Counted from the stretch's first letter, positions 31,488-40,432 are shown. The stretch: DNA of 64,000 nucleotides from Streptomyces sp. SDr-06 (GCF_003324565.1 NZ_QOLA01000019.1:62001-126000); one strand, 5' to 3'. The notes: generated by a model from the letters alone, not told the origin. A program made the numbers and translations.

Positions 31488-32545
31488 GCCGCCTCGCCTT
31501 CCTCGCTTGCTTCGTTCGCCCCGTTTGTTCCGTTCGCCTCGTGTGCCTCCGCGTGCCGCACGCGCTCGATGGGCGCCACGGTGAAAGCGGCCCCCTTCCG
31601 CAACGCCCGTACGGTGCCGAGCAGATAGCCGCCGGCCGCCACCGCGACGCCGGTCACGATGGCGCCCGCGCGGCCCGCGCCACCGGGCCGGCCGAGCACC
31701 GCGTCCCGCAAGCCGCGCGCCACACCGGCCGGAAGGACCCGGGTCGTGTAGCGCCGCTCCGACTCAAGTCCCTTGCCGGAGCCCACGCTTCGGGCCACCA
31801 GGGCCTTGGAGAGGCCTTCCGCGTACGCCCTCGTCCGGAAGTAGCCGAAGCGCTCGCGGGCCGCGGGCACCCGATGGTGGATCACCGAGCGGTCGTCGAT
31901 GAGCAGGACGGCGCCAGGCAGCGCCTCGCTGAGCCGGATGCACAGCTCGGTCTCCTCGCACCCCAGCGGCCGCTTGTCGCCGTCGCGGCCGATGCCGGTG
32001 GCGAAGCCGCCCGCGGCGTCGAAGGCGCGGACGCGGAAGGAGGCGTTGCCGCCGAGGATGTTGCGCACCTCGACACGGCCCGGCGGCAGCCCCCGGTAGG
32101 TGCAGCCGACGATCCAGTCGAACTCCTCGGGGAACCAGGCGGGCCTGCGCCCCGACGCCCAGGCGGGCACCGTTCTCCCGCCGACCGCCATCACCCGCGG
32201 GTCGTCGTACCCCTCGGCGAAGTGCCGCAGCCAGTCGCGCTCGGCCACGGCGTCGTCGTCGAGGAAGGCCACGAACTCGCCCCGGGCGAGGGCGATCGCC
32301 GTGTTGCGCCCGGCCGAGAGGCCGCGGGGGCCCGCGTTGGCGAGCACCCGCACCTCCCCGGACGCCGTGGCCTGCTCGAACTCCTTGGTGAGCCGTTCCA
32401 GGAGCCGCTCGTTGTGGTCCACCACGAGCAGCGTCTCCAGGGCGGGCAGCGACTGCGTGCGCACCGAGGAGACCGCCGCCAGGATGTCCTCCCAGCGCTC
32501 CTCGGTGTACACGCAGATCACCACGGAGAAGTGACGCTCCGTCAA
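31484..32545 (-). CDS. Glycosyltransferase family 2 protein
   Basis: A 353-residue inverting GT2. The nucleotide-sugar fold begins HFSVVICVYTEERWEDILAA, with the metal motif FLDDDAVAERDWL at about residues 95-107 (D-D-D instead of D-x-D) and the acceptor-side GGNASFRVRAFDAAGGF and GCEETELCIRLSEA. The last 90 residues hold one or two hydrophobic segments (about 280-310) and an alanine/glutamate-rich tail (EAHEANGTNGANEASEEGE), suggesting membrane attachment. It is translationally coupled on both sides: ATGA overlaps with the upstream GT2 and the downstream deacetylase genes. The sugar donor is unknown. Confidence 0.88.
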   Translation of the reverse strand: MTERHFSVVICVYTEERWEDILAAVSSVRTQSLPALETLLVVDHNERLLERLTKEFEQATASGEVRVLANAGPRGLSAGRNTAIALARGEFVAFLDDDAVAERDWLRHFAEGYDDPRVMAVGGRTVPAWASGRRPAWFPEEFDWIVGCTYRGLPPGRVEVRNILGGNASFRVRAFDAAGGFATGIGRDGDKRPLGCEETELCIRLSEALPGAVLLIDDRSVIHHRVPAARERFGYFRTRAYAEGLSKALVARSVGSGKGLESERRYTTRVLPAGVARGLRDAVLGRPGGAGRAGAIVTGVAVAAGGYLLGTVRALRKGAAFTVAPIERVRHAEAHEANGTNGANEASEEGEAA

Positions 32546-33405
32546 GACACCTCTCCCCGCCGTGTGTTCAGGAAGACTGCCTGGGTCCGCCGGCGGGACC
32601 GGGGCACGGCCTTCTCTCTGAGGATCACCTTCAGGACCCGGATGCCGTCACGCACCGCGCTGAGGTTGGAGACGCCGTGGATCCGGTTGTACTCGTAGCT
32701 CGGGACCTCCTGGACGCGCAGGCCCGCCTTGACGATCCGGACGTTGATCAGGGTCTCGATCTCGAACCCGGAGCAGTCGAGCACGATCTTGTCCAGGCAG
32801 TGCTTCCAGAAGGCGTTGTAGCCGTAGCAGAGGTCGGTGTAGCGGGCGCCGAACTTCCGGTTGACGATGGCGCACAGCACCGCGTTGCCGAGCTTGCGGA
32901 TCGGGGTCATGTCGTCGGTGCCGCCGCCGTTGGCGAAGCGGGAGCCCTTGGCGAAGTCGGCGCCGCCGACCAGGGCCGAGACATAGCTGACGATCTCCTC
33001 GCCGTCCGCCGAGCCGTCCGCGTCGACCATGACGATGATGTCGCCGGTGCAGGCGGCGAAGCCGCTGATCAGGGCATCGCCCTTGCCCTTTCCGACCTGC
33101 TTGACGACCTTGACGTCGGGCCACAGTTCGCGGGCGACCTGCACGGTGTTGTCGGTGGAATTCCCGTCGACCAGGACGACTTCGTGGATCCAGTCCGGAA
33201 GCGTCTTGAACACATGCGGAAGGTTTTCCGCCTCATTCATCGCCGGGATCACGACACTTACCGGCGGCGCAATGGCGAGATTCGCCGAAACCGGTCGGTA
33301 GGCAGCGGATATTCGACTGGCGGCGCCGGACGCCGCGGTGTCTTCGGGCGATTCCGCAATTAATTGATCTTGGCCCGGGACGGCCGGGCGCACGGAAGGA
33401 GTCAT
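32542..33405 (-). CDS. Glycosyltransferase family 2 protein, DPM1/GT-A-like
   Basis: A 287-residue GT2 that begins a four-gene polysaccharide operon. After a 45-residue polar leader come VSVVIPAMNEAENLPHVFKT, VVLVDGNSTDNTV, GKGKGDALISGF and the D-x-D motif VMVDADGS. The pattern resembles dolichol/polyprenyl-phosphate mannosyl or glucosyl transferases. It may make a polyprenyl-phosphate sugar for the following enzymes. Leu15 is a TTA codon (33361-33363), so the operon's first product depends on the bldA tRNA. The codons around it (CAATTAATT) are AT-rich compared with the rest. The ribosome site is weak. Confidence 0.88.
   Translation of the reverse strand: MTPSVRPAVPGQDQLIAESPEDTAASGAASRISAAYRPVSANLAIAPPVSVVIPAMNEAENLPHVFKTLPDWIHEVVLVDGNSTDNTVQVARELWPDVKVVKQVGKGKGDALISGFAACTGDIIVMVDADGSADGEEIVSYVSALVGGADFAKGSRFANGGGTDDMTPIRKLGNAVLCAIVNRKFGARYTDLCYGYNAFWKHCLDKIVLDCSGFEIETLINVRIVKAGLRVQEVPSYEYNRIHGVSNLSAVRDGIRVLKVILREKAVPRSRRRTQAVFLNTRRGEVS
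33361..33363 (-). promoter_or_regulatory. In-frame TTA codon (bldA-dependence site) in the first GT2 gene
   Basis: The codon for Leu15 (GAT CAA TTA ATT on the minus strand) lies in frame with the gene, 273 codons from the stop. It is early, so bldA limitation would block translation near the start. Confidence 0.8.
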
Positions 33406-33734
33406 GATTGAGTCTCTGTCCCTCTCGTCCGGTGGACCGCCCGCCCCCGGGCGGTCCGGATGTGTTTCCGGTTACGAAAGGGGGGTTCTCACCCGGTCAT
33501 GACGGCATGGCGCACCGTACGCATTGGGTGAGCTGGCTTTGCTGGCCGCGCGGCCCGTGTTCCGGCCGCCGCATGGCGAAGACCGAGCACGGCACCCCCC
33601 TACCGCGCCCCGTTCCGGTATCCATCGCGGCGCTTGAGCCCTCCCCTAGTGCCGCTCTGCATGATGGACCGTTGCGGGTGGATGTAAGACGGTATTGATG
33701 ATGGGGACTGTATGGCAAGACCTCAGCCGAGGCC
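33406..33734. other. 329-bp intergenic region upstream of the polysaccharide operon
   Basis: No convincing gene. It holds the hairpin at 33434-33457 and, at about 33640-33720, the most AT-rich stretch nearby, a likely place for the leftward promoter of the glycosyltransferase operon. I cannot fix -10 and -35 boxes. Confidence 0.5.
33434..33457 (-). terminator. Hairpin between the membrane-protein gene and the GT operon
   Basis: GGACCGCCCG-CCCC-CGGGCGGTCC is a perfect 10-bp stem with a 4-nt loop, 277 bp after the stop of the minus-strand membrane-protein gene and 28 bp before the GT2 start. It may terminate readthrough or sit in the operon leader. Confidence 0.5.
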
Positions 33735-34148
33735 TCACGTTTCTGTGTTTTTGACCGGACTTTCACGGTCACATCCGGAGCGATTCACCCCCGTTCCCAA
33801 CAGGAAGAGGAGAAGGCTGATCACGCCCACGGCCGCGATGCCGTTCCGGGTCGACCAAAGGTGCAGACCTGCCATGCTTTCGGCGGTCAGCAGATTGATG
33901 AGTACTGCTCCTGATATCGACGCCATCATGCGGGCGAGCGGTTCCAGTCGGCGCAGGGTGAAGAGGGCCGCTTCCGCGGGCGCGGCCACCAGATAGAGGA
34001 GCGTGAGCGGGGCGCGCAGCGGGGAGTCGAGGTCGGCGAACGCCAGGACGGCACCCGCGGCCGAGGCGGCGAGCGCCGCTCCCGCCGTGACGGACAGCAG
34101 ATCGGTGGCCGACATGCCACCTGTCGATCTGTCACTGATGGTCTGCAT
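33735..34148 (-). CDS. Small four-helix membrane protein of unknown function
   Basis: A 137-residue protein from ATG 34148, with GGGGGGAA about 10 nt upstream. Four hydrophobic segments are visible: about 16-38 (LLSVTAGAALAASAAGAVLA), 44-65, 72-90 and 100-118. A polar Arg/Ser tail closes it. I do not recognise the family. It is divergent from the SGNH lipase gene and separated by 329 bp from the polysaccharide operon downstream, so it is probably its own unit. A more upstream GTG/ATG extension (to 34217) would add a non-helical leader and lacks a ribosome site. Confidence 0.6.
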   Translation of the reverse strand: MQTISDRSTGGMSATDLLSVTAGAALAASAAGAVLAFADLDSPLRAPLTLLYLVAAPAEAALFTLRRLEPLARMMASISGAVLINLLTAESMAGLHLWSTRNGIAAVGVISLLLFLLGTGVNRSGCDRESPVKNTET

Positions 34149-34417
34149 TGGCGACGGTTCCCCCCGATGCGCCGGATGCGAGGCTTCAATGTGGCGCAGT
34201 CCGGACTGTGCCGTCAAGACGCCGACGTGCTTGTGACATACGAGAATTGACGCTGCGTCAGCGGAGTGTGGCGCTCCGGTGAAGGATTACCCGCGAGTTG
34301 CTGACGGATCACCAGATAGGCGCAGATGTCCGCGCGTTGTTCTTGGCATGGACACTTCCCGCGGCCTGTGGGGGCTGGTACCACTGCCGTGGCGGAAAAC
34401 CCGCTAGAGGAGGTTCC

Positions 34418-35227
34418 ATGAAACTGTCCCGAATCGCGGCATATGCATGGGCGCTCGTGCTGGCTGTCGCGCTTTCCCTCACCGGGGCCGGCGTGGCCGC
34501 AGCGGCAACCCAGGCGGCCGGATCCCACTATGTGGCCCTCGGCGACTCGTACTCGTCCGGCGTCGGAGCCGGCAGCTACGACAGTTCGAGCGGCAGCTGT
34601 AAACGCTCCACGCGGGCTTACCCGGCCCTGTGGGCGGCGGCGCACTCGCCCGCCTCGTTCGACTTCACCGCGTGCTCCGGCGCCCGTACCGGAGATGTGA
34701 CGGCGAACCAGCTCGGCCCGCTCAGCTCCACCACCGACCTCGTCTCTATCACCATCGGAGGCAACGACGCCGGGTTCTCGGACGTCATGACCAGCTGCGT
34801 CCTGTACTCGCAGGCCACCTGCCTCAGCAAGGTGGCGGCGGCCCGCGCCTACGTCGACTCGACGCTGCCCGGACTGCTCGACCCGGTGTACTCGGCGATC
34901 AGATCCAAGGCCCCCAACGCCCACGTCGTCGTCATCGGCTACCCGCACTTCTACAAGCTCGACGGAACCTGCATCGCGGGCCTCAGCGACACCTCCCGCT
35001 CGGCGATCAACGGCGCCGCCGACGAGCTCAACTCGGTGACCGCCAAGCGCGCCGTGGACCACGGCTTCAGCTTCGCGGACGTCGTCCCGGCCTTCACCGG
35101 GCACGAGATCTGCTCCGGCAGCCCGTGGCTCAACAGCGTCGTCTGGACCAACATCGGCGAGTCCTACCACCCCACCGCCGCCGGACAGTCGGGCGGCTAC
35201 CTGCCCACCTTCACGAACGCGGCCTGA
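34418..35227 (+). CDS. Secreted SGNH/GDSL lipase
   Basis: A 269-residue secreted esterase. The signal peptide covers residues 1-30 (VAAAA). The SGNH blocks are in order: Ser44 in YVALGDSYSSG, the Gly of block II, GGND in ITIGGNDAGF, and the catalytic His in GESYHPTAAGQ. Six cysteines match the three disulfides of the Streptomyces extracellular lipase whose structure is known (S. coelicolor SCO1725, from memory). It hydrolyses acyl esters of mid-length chains, with broad specificity. ATG 34418 follows AGAGGAGG by 7 nt. Its last 31 bp overlap the end of the convergent kinase gene. About 90 bp upstream is TTGGCATGGACACTTCC, which may belong to its promoter. Confidence 0.93.
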   Translation: MKLSRIAAYAWALVLAVALSLTGAGVAAAATQAAGSHYVALGDSYSSGVGAGSYDSSSGSCKRSTRAYPALWAAAHSPASFDFTACSGARTGDVTANQLGPLSSTTDLVSITIGGNDAGFSDVMTSCVLYSQATCLSKVAAARAYVDSTLPGLLDPVYSAIRSKAPNAHVVVIGYPHFYKLDGTCIAGLSDTSRSAINGAADELNSVTAKRAVDHGFSFADVVPAFTGHEICSGSPWLNSVVWTNIGESYHPTAAGQSGGYLPTFTNAA

Positions 35228-36876
35228 TTCCGCTCCGCCGCGGGCGAGGACGTGCCCGGCGGCGAGTGGGAGGAGGAGGCCCCGCCCGTCGGGGTCTCCT
35301 CCGTGCACGTCACCGAGTAGCCGACCGGGCCGGACGAGGCCTTCACCGGCCCGCGCACCTCGACGTGCAGCTCGTTGGACCCGCTCCGCGCCGGCGACTC
35401 GGTGTGCACGACCTGGCGGGTGCGCGGGCCGCCCGAGGGGAACGACAGCGTCTTCCAGCCAGGATCCGACGACTCGCCGTCCCGGGTGACCCAGCGGTAC
35501 TCCACGTCCGCCGGGGCGCGCCCCACGGTGAAGACGGCCACCATCGAGGGCGCCGAGGCGCTCGGCGCGGGACACGTGCCCCGATAACTCCCGCGCACCA
35601 CCTGGAGGTTGACCTCCACCGACTGCGCGGGCGGCGACGAAGCGGAGGGCGAGGCCGAGGCGCTGCCGCCACTCGCGGACGAGGAGGAGGGCGGCGCGCT
35701 GCTCTCGCGGCCGGCGGAGCCGGAGGCCCCGGGGGTGGGGGAGGAGTGCGGTACGGAGGGGGCGGGCGCGGCGCTCGCCGAACTCCCGCCGCTGCCGCGG
35801 TTGTTGTCCTTCACCAGCGCGTACACGAGCCAGCCGAGCGCGAGCAGCAGTACCAGGACCGCCGTGAGCAGGACCGCCCCGGTGTGCCGGGAGCGACCGC
35901 CGTCCTGGGGGCCCGCGGTGTCGCTGCCGGCCGCGGCCGCGGCGGCGAGCGGCAGCACCGGAGTCGGCGGTCCGGGCGGGACGGCCGCCACCGTCGTCGC
36001 CTCGAACCCTCCCGGCGGGATCCGCACGGTGCCGCCCGCCGCGACCACCCGCAACTGGTGCTCCGCCTCCTCGGCCGCCCAGCGCTCCGCCGGGTCCTTG
36101 CGCAGCAGCCCCTCGATCACCGGCGCGAGCGGGCCCGCCCGGCGCGGCGGCGGCAGCGCGTCGTCGACCACGGCCCGCAGCGTGGACAGCGGGGTGTCCT
36201 GGCGGAACGGGGAGTTGCCCTCGACCGCCGCGTACAGCAGGACGCCCAGGGACCACAGGTCGCTGGCGGGCCCCGGAGTGCGGCCCAACGCCCGTTCGGG
36301 GGCCAGGAATTCGGGTGAGCCGACGACCTCGCCGGTGATGGTGAGCGTCTGCGTCCCCGCCACCGTCGCGATGCCGAAGTCGCTCAGCACCACCCGGCCG
36401 TCGTTGGCGAGCAGCACGTTCGCCGGCTTCACGTCACGGTGCAGCACCCCGGCCTCGTGCGCGGCCCGCAGCGCCGCGAGCACCTCGGCGCCGATGCGCG
36501 CGACGCGCTGCGGGGGCATCGGGCCCTCCGCGTCCAGCACGTCGGACAGCGCCAGGCCGCGCACCAGCTCCATCACGATCCACGGCCGGCCGTCCTCGGT
36601 GGCCACGTCGTACACGGTCACCACGTTGCGGTGCGAGATGCGGGCCGCCGCCCACGCCTCCCGCTCCAGACGCGCGTACAGCCGCCCGGTCTCGGGGGAG
36701 TCCGGGGAGGCCGGGGCCAAGACCTCCTTGACGGCGACCTCCCGCCCGAGCACCTCGTCCCGGCCGCGCCACACGACGCCCATGCCGCCCCGGCCCAGAC
36801 GGGAGAGAAGCCGGTAGCGCCCCGCGATCAATCGCTGCTCACTGCCCGGCACTTCGCTCACTGGCGAGCCCCCCAT
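35197..36876 (-). CDS. PASTA-less transmembrane Ser/Thr protein kinase
   Basis: A 559-residue receptor-like kinase. The kinase domain (about 17-285) has the G-loop GRGGMGVV, Lys50, HRDVKPANV with Asp148, the DFG at 166-168 and SPEFLAPE. A Pro/Ala-rich linker leads to one membrane helix (about 338-358, AVLLTAVLVLLLALGWLVYA). Outside lies a long Ser/Pro-rich stalk and a compact domain with two Cys (TCPAP, VTCTE) that I cannot name; there are no PASTA repeats. It should phosphorylate intracellular targets after sensing something outside. The C-terminus is encoded in the overlap with the convergent lipase gene. No ribosome site stands out; GTG/ATG choices near 36876 are possible. Confidence 0.93.
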   Translation of the reverse strand: MGGSPVSEVPGSEQRLIAGRYRLLSRLGRGGMGVVWRGRDEVLGREVAVKEVLAPASPDSPETGRLYARLEREAWAAARISHRNVVTVYDVATEDGRPWIVMELVRGLALSDVLDAEGPMPPQRVARIGAEVLAALRAAHEAGVLHRDVKPANVLLANDGRVVLSDFGIATVAGTQTLTITGEVVGSPEFLAPERALGRTPGPASDLWSLGVLLYAAVEGNSPFRQDTPLSTLRAVVDDALPPPRRAGPLAPVIEGLLRKDPAERWAAEEAEHQLRVVAAGGTVRIPPGGFEATTVAAVPPGPPTPVLPLAAAAAAGSDTAGPQDGGRSRHTGAVLLTAVLVLLLALGWLVYALVKDNNRGSGGSSASAAPAPSVPHSSPTPGASGSAGRESSAPPSSSSASGGSASASPSASSPPAQSVEVNLQVVRGSYRGTCPAPSASAPSMVAVFTVGRAPADVEYRWVTRDGESSDPGWKTLSFPSGGPRTRQVVHTESPARSGSNELHVEVRGPVKASSGPVGYSVTCTEETPTGGASSSHSPPGTSSPAAERNQAAFVKVGR

Positions 36877-37152
36877 CCGCGGCGGAGAAACCCTTCCAAG
36901 TTAGCTCAGGGGCGCCCCGCTGCCGCCTCCTTGAACGGCATTGAACAGCCCGTACGAACACGGGTCGCGACTCTGCGTGAGGGGCGGTCGGAGAACTGTC
37001 CAACTCGCCCTGGAATCAGCTGGATTCGGAGCGTAGTCGTCAACCTGCGGCCCCTCAAGGTGAATCCTGCCACCGGGATACACGAGTGTGACGCGGGGGC
37101 GATAGGGTTAACCTGCCCGGGGCCGGGTGCCCTCGTACGGGTGGGGAGTGAC

Positions 37153-37416
37153 ATGGAACAGATAACAATGCGCGGCAGGGCACGAGTGCCTGCCATCACC
37201 TGCGGGAGCAGCGCGACCAGCTCGCGGCTCGACCGCCACCTCTCGGTGCTGGGCGGTCCCGCCGTCCCGCAGCGCGAGGCGGCCGAGGCGACGTTGCTGA
37301 TGCGCGAGCTGACCTCGCGTGATGTTGCGCACACCCGCAAGAGCAAGAGTGCTCGCGTCTCGCTCTTCGCGCCGCTGCGGCGGCTGCGCCGCTCGCTCTT
37401 CGGCAGCCGCGGCTGA
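37153..37416 (+). CDS. Small basic protein of unknown function
   Basis: An 87-residue protein from ATG 37153, preceded by GGGGAG at a good distance. It has an N-terminal TMRGRARVPAITCGSS, a middle GGPAVPQREAAEATLLMREL helix and an Arg-rich tail (LFAPLRRLRRSLFGSRG) that could bind nucleic acid or membrane. I do not recognise the family. Codon usage follows the local GC3 bias, which supports coding. It stands alone, with the convergent CoA-transferase gene 29 bp downstream. Confidence 0.6.
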   Translation: MEQITMRGRARVPAITCGSSATSSRLDRHLSVLGGPAVPQREAAEATLLMRELTSRDVAHTRKSKSARVSLFAPLRRLRRSLFGSRG

Positions 37417-37445
37417 ACCGACCCCCGACACCACGCGCACCGCGT

Positions 37446-38642
37446 TCAGGCGATCACCCCGTCCCGGCGCAGCTCCGCCATCTGCTCGTCCGTCATTCCC
37501 AGGGCCCGCAGCGTCGCGCAGGTGTGCTGGCCGAGCGCGGGCACCGCACCCATCCGCGGTTCCTGACTGCCGCCCAGATTGATGGGCGGCAGCAGCGCCC
37601 GCAGCGGCCCCACCGGTGACTCCACCTCCCGCCACCGGCGCCGTGCCGCCAGCTGCGGATGCCCGGCCACATCCTCGACCGTGTTGAGCCGGGCGCAGGC
37701 GATTCCCGCCGACTCCAGTCGGCCCGCCGCCTCCTCGGCCGTCAGGCCGGCCAGCGCCCGCCCCACCGCCTCGTCGGTCCTCGCCCGGTGCGCGACTCTC
37801 GCCGCATTGGTGGCGAAGGCGGGATCGTCCGCCAACTCCCCCTGGTCAAGCACCAGTTCCGCCAGCCGTCGCCATTCGCGGTCGTTCTGGACCGACAGCA
37901 GCACCTGCCTGCCGTCGGCCGTGGGGTAGGCGTCGTACGGCGCGATCACGGCGTGCGCCACCCCGGTGCGCGCCGGTTCGGTGCCACCGTGCATCACGTG
38001 GTGCAGCGGATGCCCCAGCCACTCGGCGAGGGCCTCCAGCATGGAGATCTCCACCGGTCCGCCGCGTCCGGTCGTACCGCGGCGCACCAGGGCCGCCAGG
38101 ACGCCCGAGAAGGCGTACATGGCGGCGGCGATGTCGGCGGCCGGGATTCCGGCCTTCACGGGCCGCTCGGGCGTCCCGGTGACCGACACCAGGCCCGCCT
38201 CGCACTGCACCAGCATGTCGTAGGCCCGCTTGTGCGCGTACGGGCCCTCGGCGCCGTAGCCCGATATGTCCACCGCGACGAGCCGCGGATGGGCCGCGCA
38301 CAGGGTCGCCGCGTCGAGGCCGAGCCGGGCCGCGGCGCCGTGCGCGAGGTTCTGCACGAACACGTCCGCCTCCGCGATCAGCCGGTGCAGCACGTCGAGC
38401 CCGCGCGGGTCCTTCAGGTCGAGCGCGACCGACTCCTTGCCCCGGTTGCACCACACGAAGTGCGAGGCTAGTCCGCGGGCCGCGGTGTCGTAGGCGCGCG
38501 CGAAGTCGCCGCCGTCGGTGCGCTCGACCTTCACGACGCGGGCGCCCAGATCGGCGAGCTGGCGGGTCGCGAACGGTGCCGAGACGGCCTGTTCGACGGC
38601 GACGACGGTGATGCCTTCGAGGGGCAGCGGCTGAGTGCTCAT
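37446..38642 (-). CDS. CaiB/BaiF family (class III) CoA transferase
   Basis: A 398-residue protein with the class III CoA-transferase pattern: VVAVEQAVSAPFATRQLADLGARVVKVE, CNRGKESVALDLKDP, DVFVQNLAHGAAARLGLD, SGYGAEGPYAHKRAYDMLVQ and GRGGPVEISMLEALAEW. The Asp of AYDMLVQ is the residue that forms the acyl anhydride. These interlocked dimers move CoA between carboxylic acids such as formyl/oxalyl, succinyl/mesaconyl or carnitine derivatives. No acid-specific partner is beside it, so the substrate is open. The start at 38642 is ATG with a weak site. It is followed by the Drr-type ABC genes in the same direction but across 48 bp. Confidence 0.92.
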   Translation of the reverse strand: MSTQPLPLEGITVVAVEQAVSAPFATRQLADLGARVVKVERTDGGDFARAYDTAARGLASHFVWCNRGKESVALDLKDPRGLDVLHRLIAEADVFVQNLAHGAAARLGLDAATLCAAHPRLVAVDISGYGAEGPYAHKRAYDMLVQCEAGLVSVTGTPERPVKAGIPAADIAAAMYAFSGVLAALVRRGTTGRGGPVEISMLEALAEWLGHPLHHVMHGGTEPARTGVAHAVIAPYDAYPTADGRQVLLSVQNDREWRRLAELVLDQGELADDPAFATNAARVAHRARTDEAVGRALAGLTAEEAAGRLESAGIACARLNTVEDVAGHPQLAARRRWREVESPVGPLRALLPPINLGGSQEPRMGAVPALGQHTCATLRALGMTDEQMAELRRDGVIA

Positions 38643-38690
38643 AGCCGTACCTATCGCGTACGGCCCGCGCTTGTCACCTCGCGGTGCTGC

Positions 38691-39473
38691 TCAGCGCCCG
38701 GTGTTCGCGTAGCGGCGGACCGCGAGCGGCACGAAGACGAGCAGCAGGAAGGCGCACCAGGCGAGTGAGCCCGCCACCGGGTGGGCGACCGGCCAGGCGG
38801 CGCCGGCGGCGGGCGAGGCGTTGCCGCAGAGCTCGCGGACGGCCGAGGAGACCGCGCTGATCGGGTTCCACTCGGCGATGGCGCGCAGCCAGCCCGGGAG
38901 CCGGTCGGTGGGGATGTAGGCGTTGGAGAGCAGCGGCAGGACGAAGGTCGCCGACCCCAGCTGCCCGGCGGCCTCCTCGCTCCGTGTCAGCAGCCCGAGG
39001 AACAGCCCCGCCCAGGTGGTCGCCAGGCGGAACAGCAGCAGAAGTCCGAAGGCGCCGAGCGCGCCCGGCAGCCCGCGCTCGACCCGCCAGCCCACCGCGA
39101 GCCCCACGAGCATCAGCGGGATCATGCCGGCCGCGTGTGTGAGCAGGTCCGCCGCGCTCTGGCCGACCGGCACCGCGGCCCGGCTCATCGGCAGGGTGCG
39201 CAGCCGGTCCATGACGCCGCGGTGGGAGTCCTGGGCGGCCTGGAACATCCCGGTCATCAGGCCGTTGGCCGCGGTGGCCACCAGGAGGCCGGGCACCAGA
39301 TAGGCCCGGTACTGCTCGCCCGGCGTCGCCAGGGCGCTGCCGAAGACGTAACCGAAGAACAGCAGCATCGTGATCGGCATGGTCTGGGTGAGGATCAGCA
39401 CGCCGGGCGCGTGCCTGAGGCGCTGGAGCTGCCGGCCGAGCAGGGCGGTGCTGTCGTGGGCGATCGACGTCAT
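38691..39473 (-). CDS. DrrB-type ABC-2 export permease
   Basis: A 260-residue ABC-2 membrane protein with six hydrophobic segments and the family start LLGRQLQRLRHAPGVLILTQTMPITMLLFFGYVFG. VPGLLVATAANGLMTGMFQAAQD and the PTDRLPGWLRAIAEWNPISAV element match the daunorubicin-exporter group. It should pair with the ATPase encoded immediately upstream (ATGA overlap at 39470-39473) to expel a hydrophobic compound. The operon is divergent from a TetR gene with palindromic operators. Confidence 0.92.
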   Translation of the reverse strand: MTSIAHDSTALLGRQLQRLRHAPGVLILTQTMPITMLLFFGYVFGSALATPGEQYRAYLVPGLLVATAANGLMTGMFQAAQDSHRGVMDRLRTLPMSRAAVPVGQSAADLLTHAAGMIPLMLVGLAVGWRVERGLPGALGAFGLLLLFRLATTWAGLFLGLLTRSEEAAGQLGSATFVLPLLSNAYIPTDRLPGWLRAIAEWNPISAVSSAVRELCGNASPAAGAAWPVAHPVAGSLAWCAFLLLVFVPLAVRRYANTGR

Positions 39474-40432
39474 GTCACGAGCTCCTTACGGGAGTTGGCG
39501 GCGCCGGTGAGGCGCAGGAACACCTCGTCGAGGGTGGGCGGACGCAGGCTCGCGTCCAGGATGGGGACTGCGGCCGCGTCCAGTTCGCGCACGACGCGGG
39601 GCAGGGTGAGCGTGGGATCGGGGCAGACGGCGCCCACCGTGCGCCGGGCGGCGTCGAGGTGGGGCTCGGAGCCGGTCAACCGGTCGAGTACGGCGGCGGC
39701 CTGGGGCAGCGCGGCCTCCGTCGCCACCACGACCTCGGCGTAGGAGCCGATGCGGGCCTTGAGCTCGGCCGGGGTCCCGGTGACGGCGGCCCGGCCCTGG
39801 TCGATCAGGACGATGCCGTCGGCGAGCTGGTCGGCCTCCTCCAGGTACTGCGTGGTGAGCAGGACGGTGGTGCCCTCGGCGGCGAGGTCCCGGACGGCGG
39901 ACCAGATCTGGTTGCGGCTCTGCGGGTCGAGGCCGGTGGTGGGCTCGTCGAGGAAGAGGACCCGGGGCCGGGTGAGCAGGCTCGCCGCGAGGTCGAGGCG
40001 GCGCCGCATGCCGCCGGAGTACGTGCCGGCGGCGCGGTCGGCCGCGTCCGACAGGGCGAACCGGTCGAGGAGTTCGTCCGCGCGCCCGCGTCCCGTCGCG
40101 CCGCGCATGCCGTGCAGCCTGGCGAACAGCCGGAGGTTCTGGCGGCCGGTCAGCTCGACGTCGACGGAGGCCGACTGGCCGGTCACACCGATCCGGCGGC
40201 GCACCGCGTCCTGCTCGCGCACCACGTCGTGCCCGGCGACCCGGGCGGAGCCCGCGTCCGGCGCCAGCAGCGTCGTCAGCAGCCGGACGGCCGTCGTCTT
40301 GCCCGCCCCGTTCGGCCCGAGCATCCCGCAGACGGTTCCTTCGGCGACCGCGAGATCGAGGCCGCGCAGCGCGTGGACCTGCCCGAAGCGCTTCTCCAGG
40401 CCTTCACTAAGTACAGCGTACGTAGTCGTCAT
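39470..40432 (-). CDS. DrrA-type ABC transporter ATPase
   Basis: A 320-residue ATPase: Walker A GPNGAGKTTAVRLL, signature YSGGMRRRLDLA, Walker B VLFLDEPTTGLD and the H-loop-like TTQYLEE. The C-terminal extension (about 220-320) is the DUF4162 region of the drug-resistance group, involved in coupling. Its start at 40432 lies within the palindrome-like site at 40411-40424, so repressor binding would block initiation. With the DrrB-type permease it should export a hydrophobic drug or lipid; no biosynthetic genes are nearby, so a defensive role is likely. Confidence 0.93.
   Translation of the reverse strand: MTTTYAVLSEGLEKRFGQVHALRGLDLAVAEGTVCGMLGPNGAGKTTAVRLLTTLLAPDAGSARVAGHDVVREQDAVRRRIGVTGQSASVDVELTGRQNLRLFARLHGMRGATGRGRADELLDRFALSDAADRAAGTYSGGMRRRLDLAASLLTRPRVLFLDEPTTGLDPQSRNQIWSAVRDLAAEGTTVLLTTQYLEEADQLADGIVLIDQGRAAVTGTPAELKARIGSYAEVVVATEAALPQAAAVLDRLTGSEPHLDAARRTVGAVCPDPTLTLPRVVRELDAAAVPILDASLRPPTLDEVFLRLTGAANSRKELVT
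40411..40424. promoter_or_regulatory. Second TetR operator candidate over the drrA-like start
   Basis: GTACAGCGTACGTA is the inverted near-copy of the site at 40452-40468 (ACTACGTACGC-T/C-GTAC on the other strand) and covers codons 4-7 of the ATPase gene. Confidence 0.5.

Noticed and set aside
27360..31628. A 1422-codon open frame on the plus strand
   Set aside because: It crosses the GH gene out of frame and lies opposite the flippase, deacetylase and AAA genes, all of which have clear motifs. The translation is low-complexity, rich in Arg and Gly.
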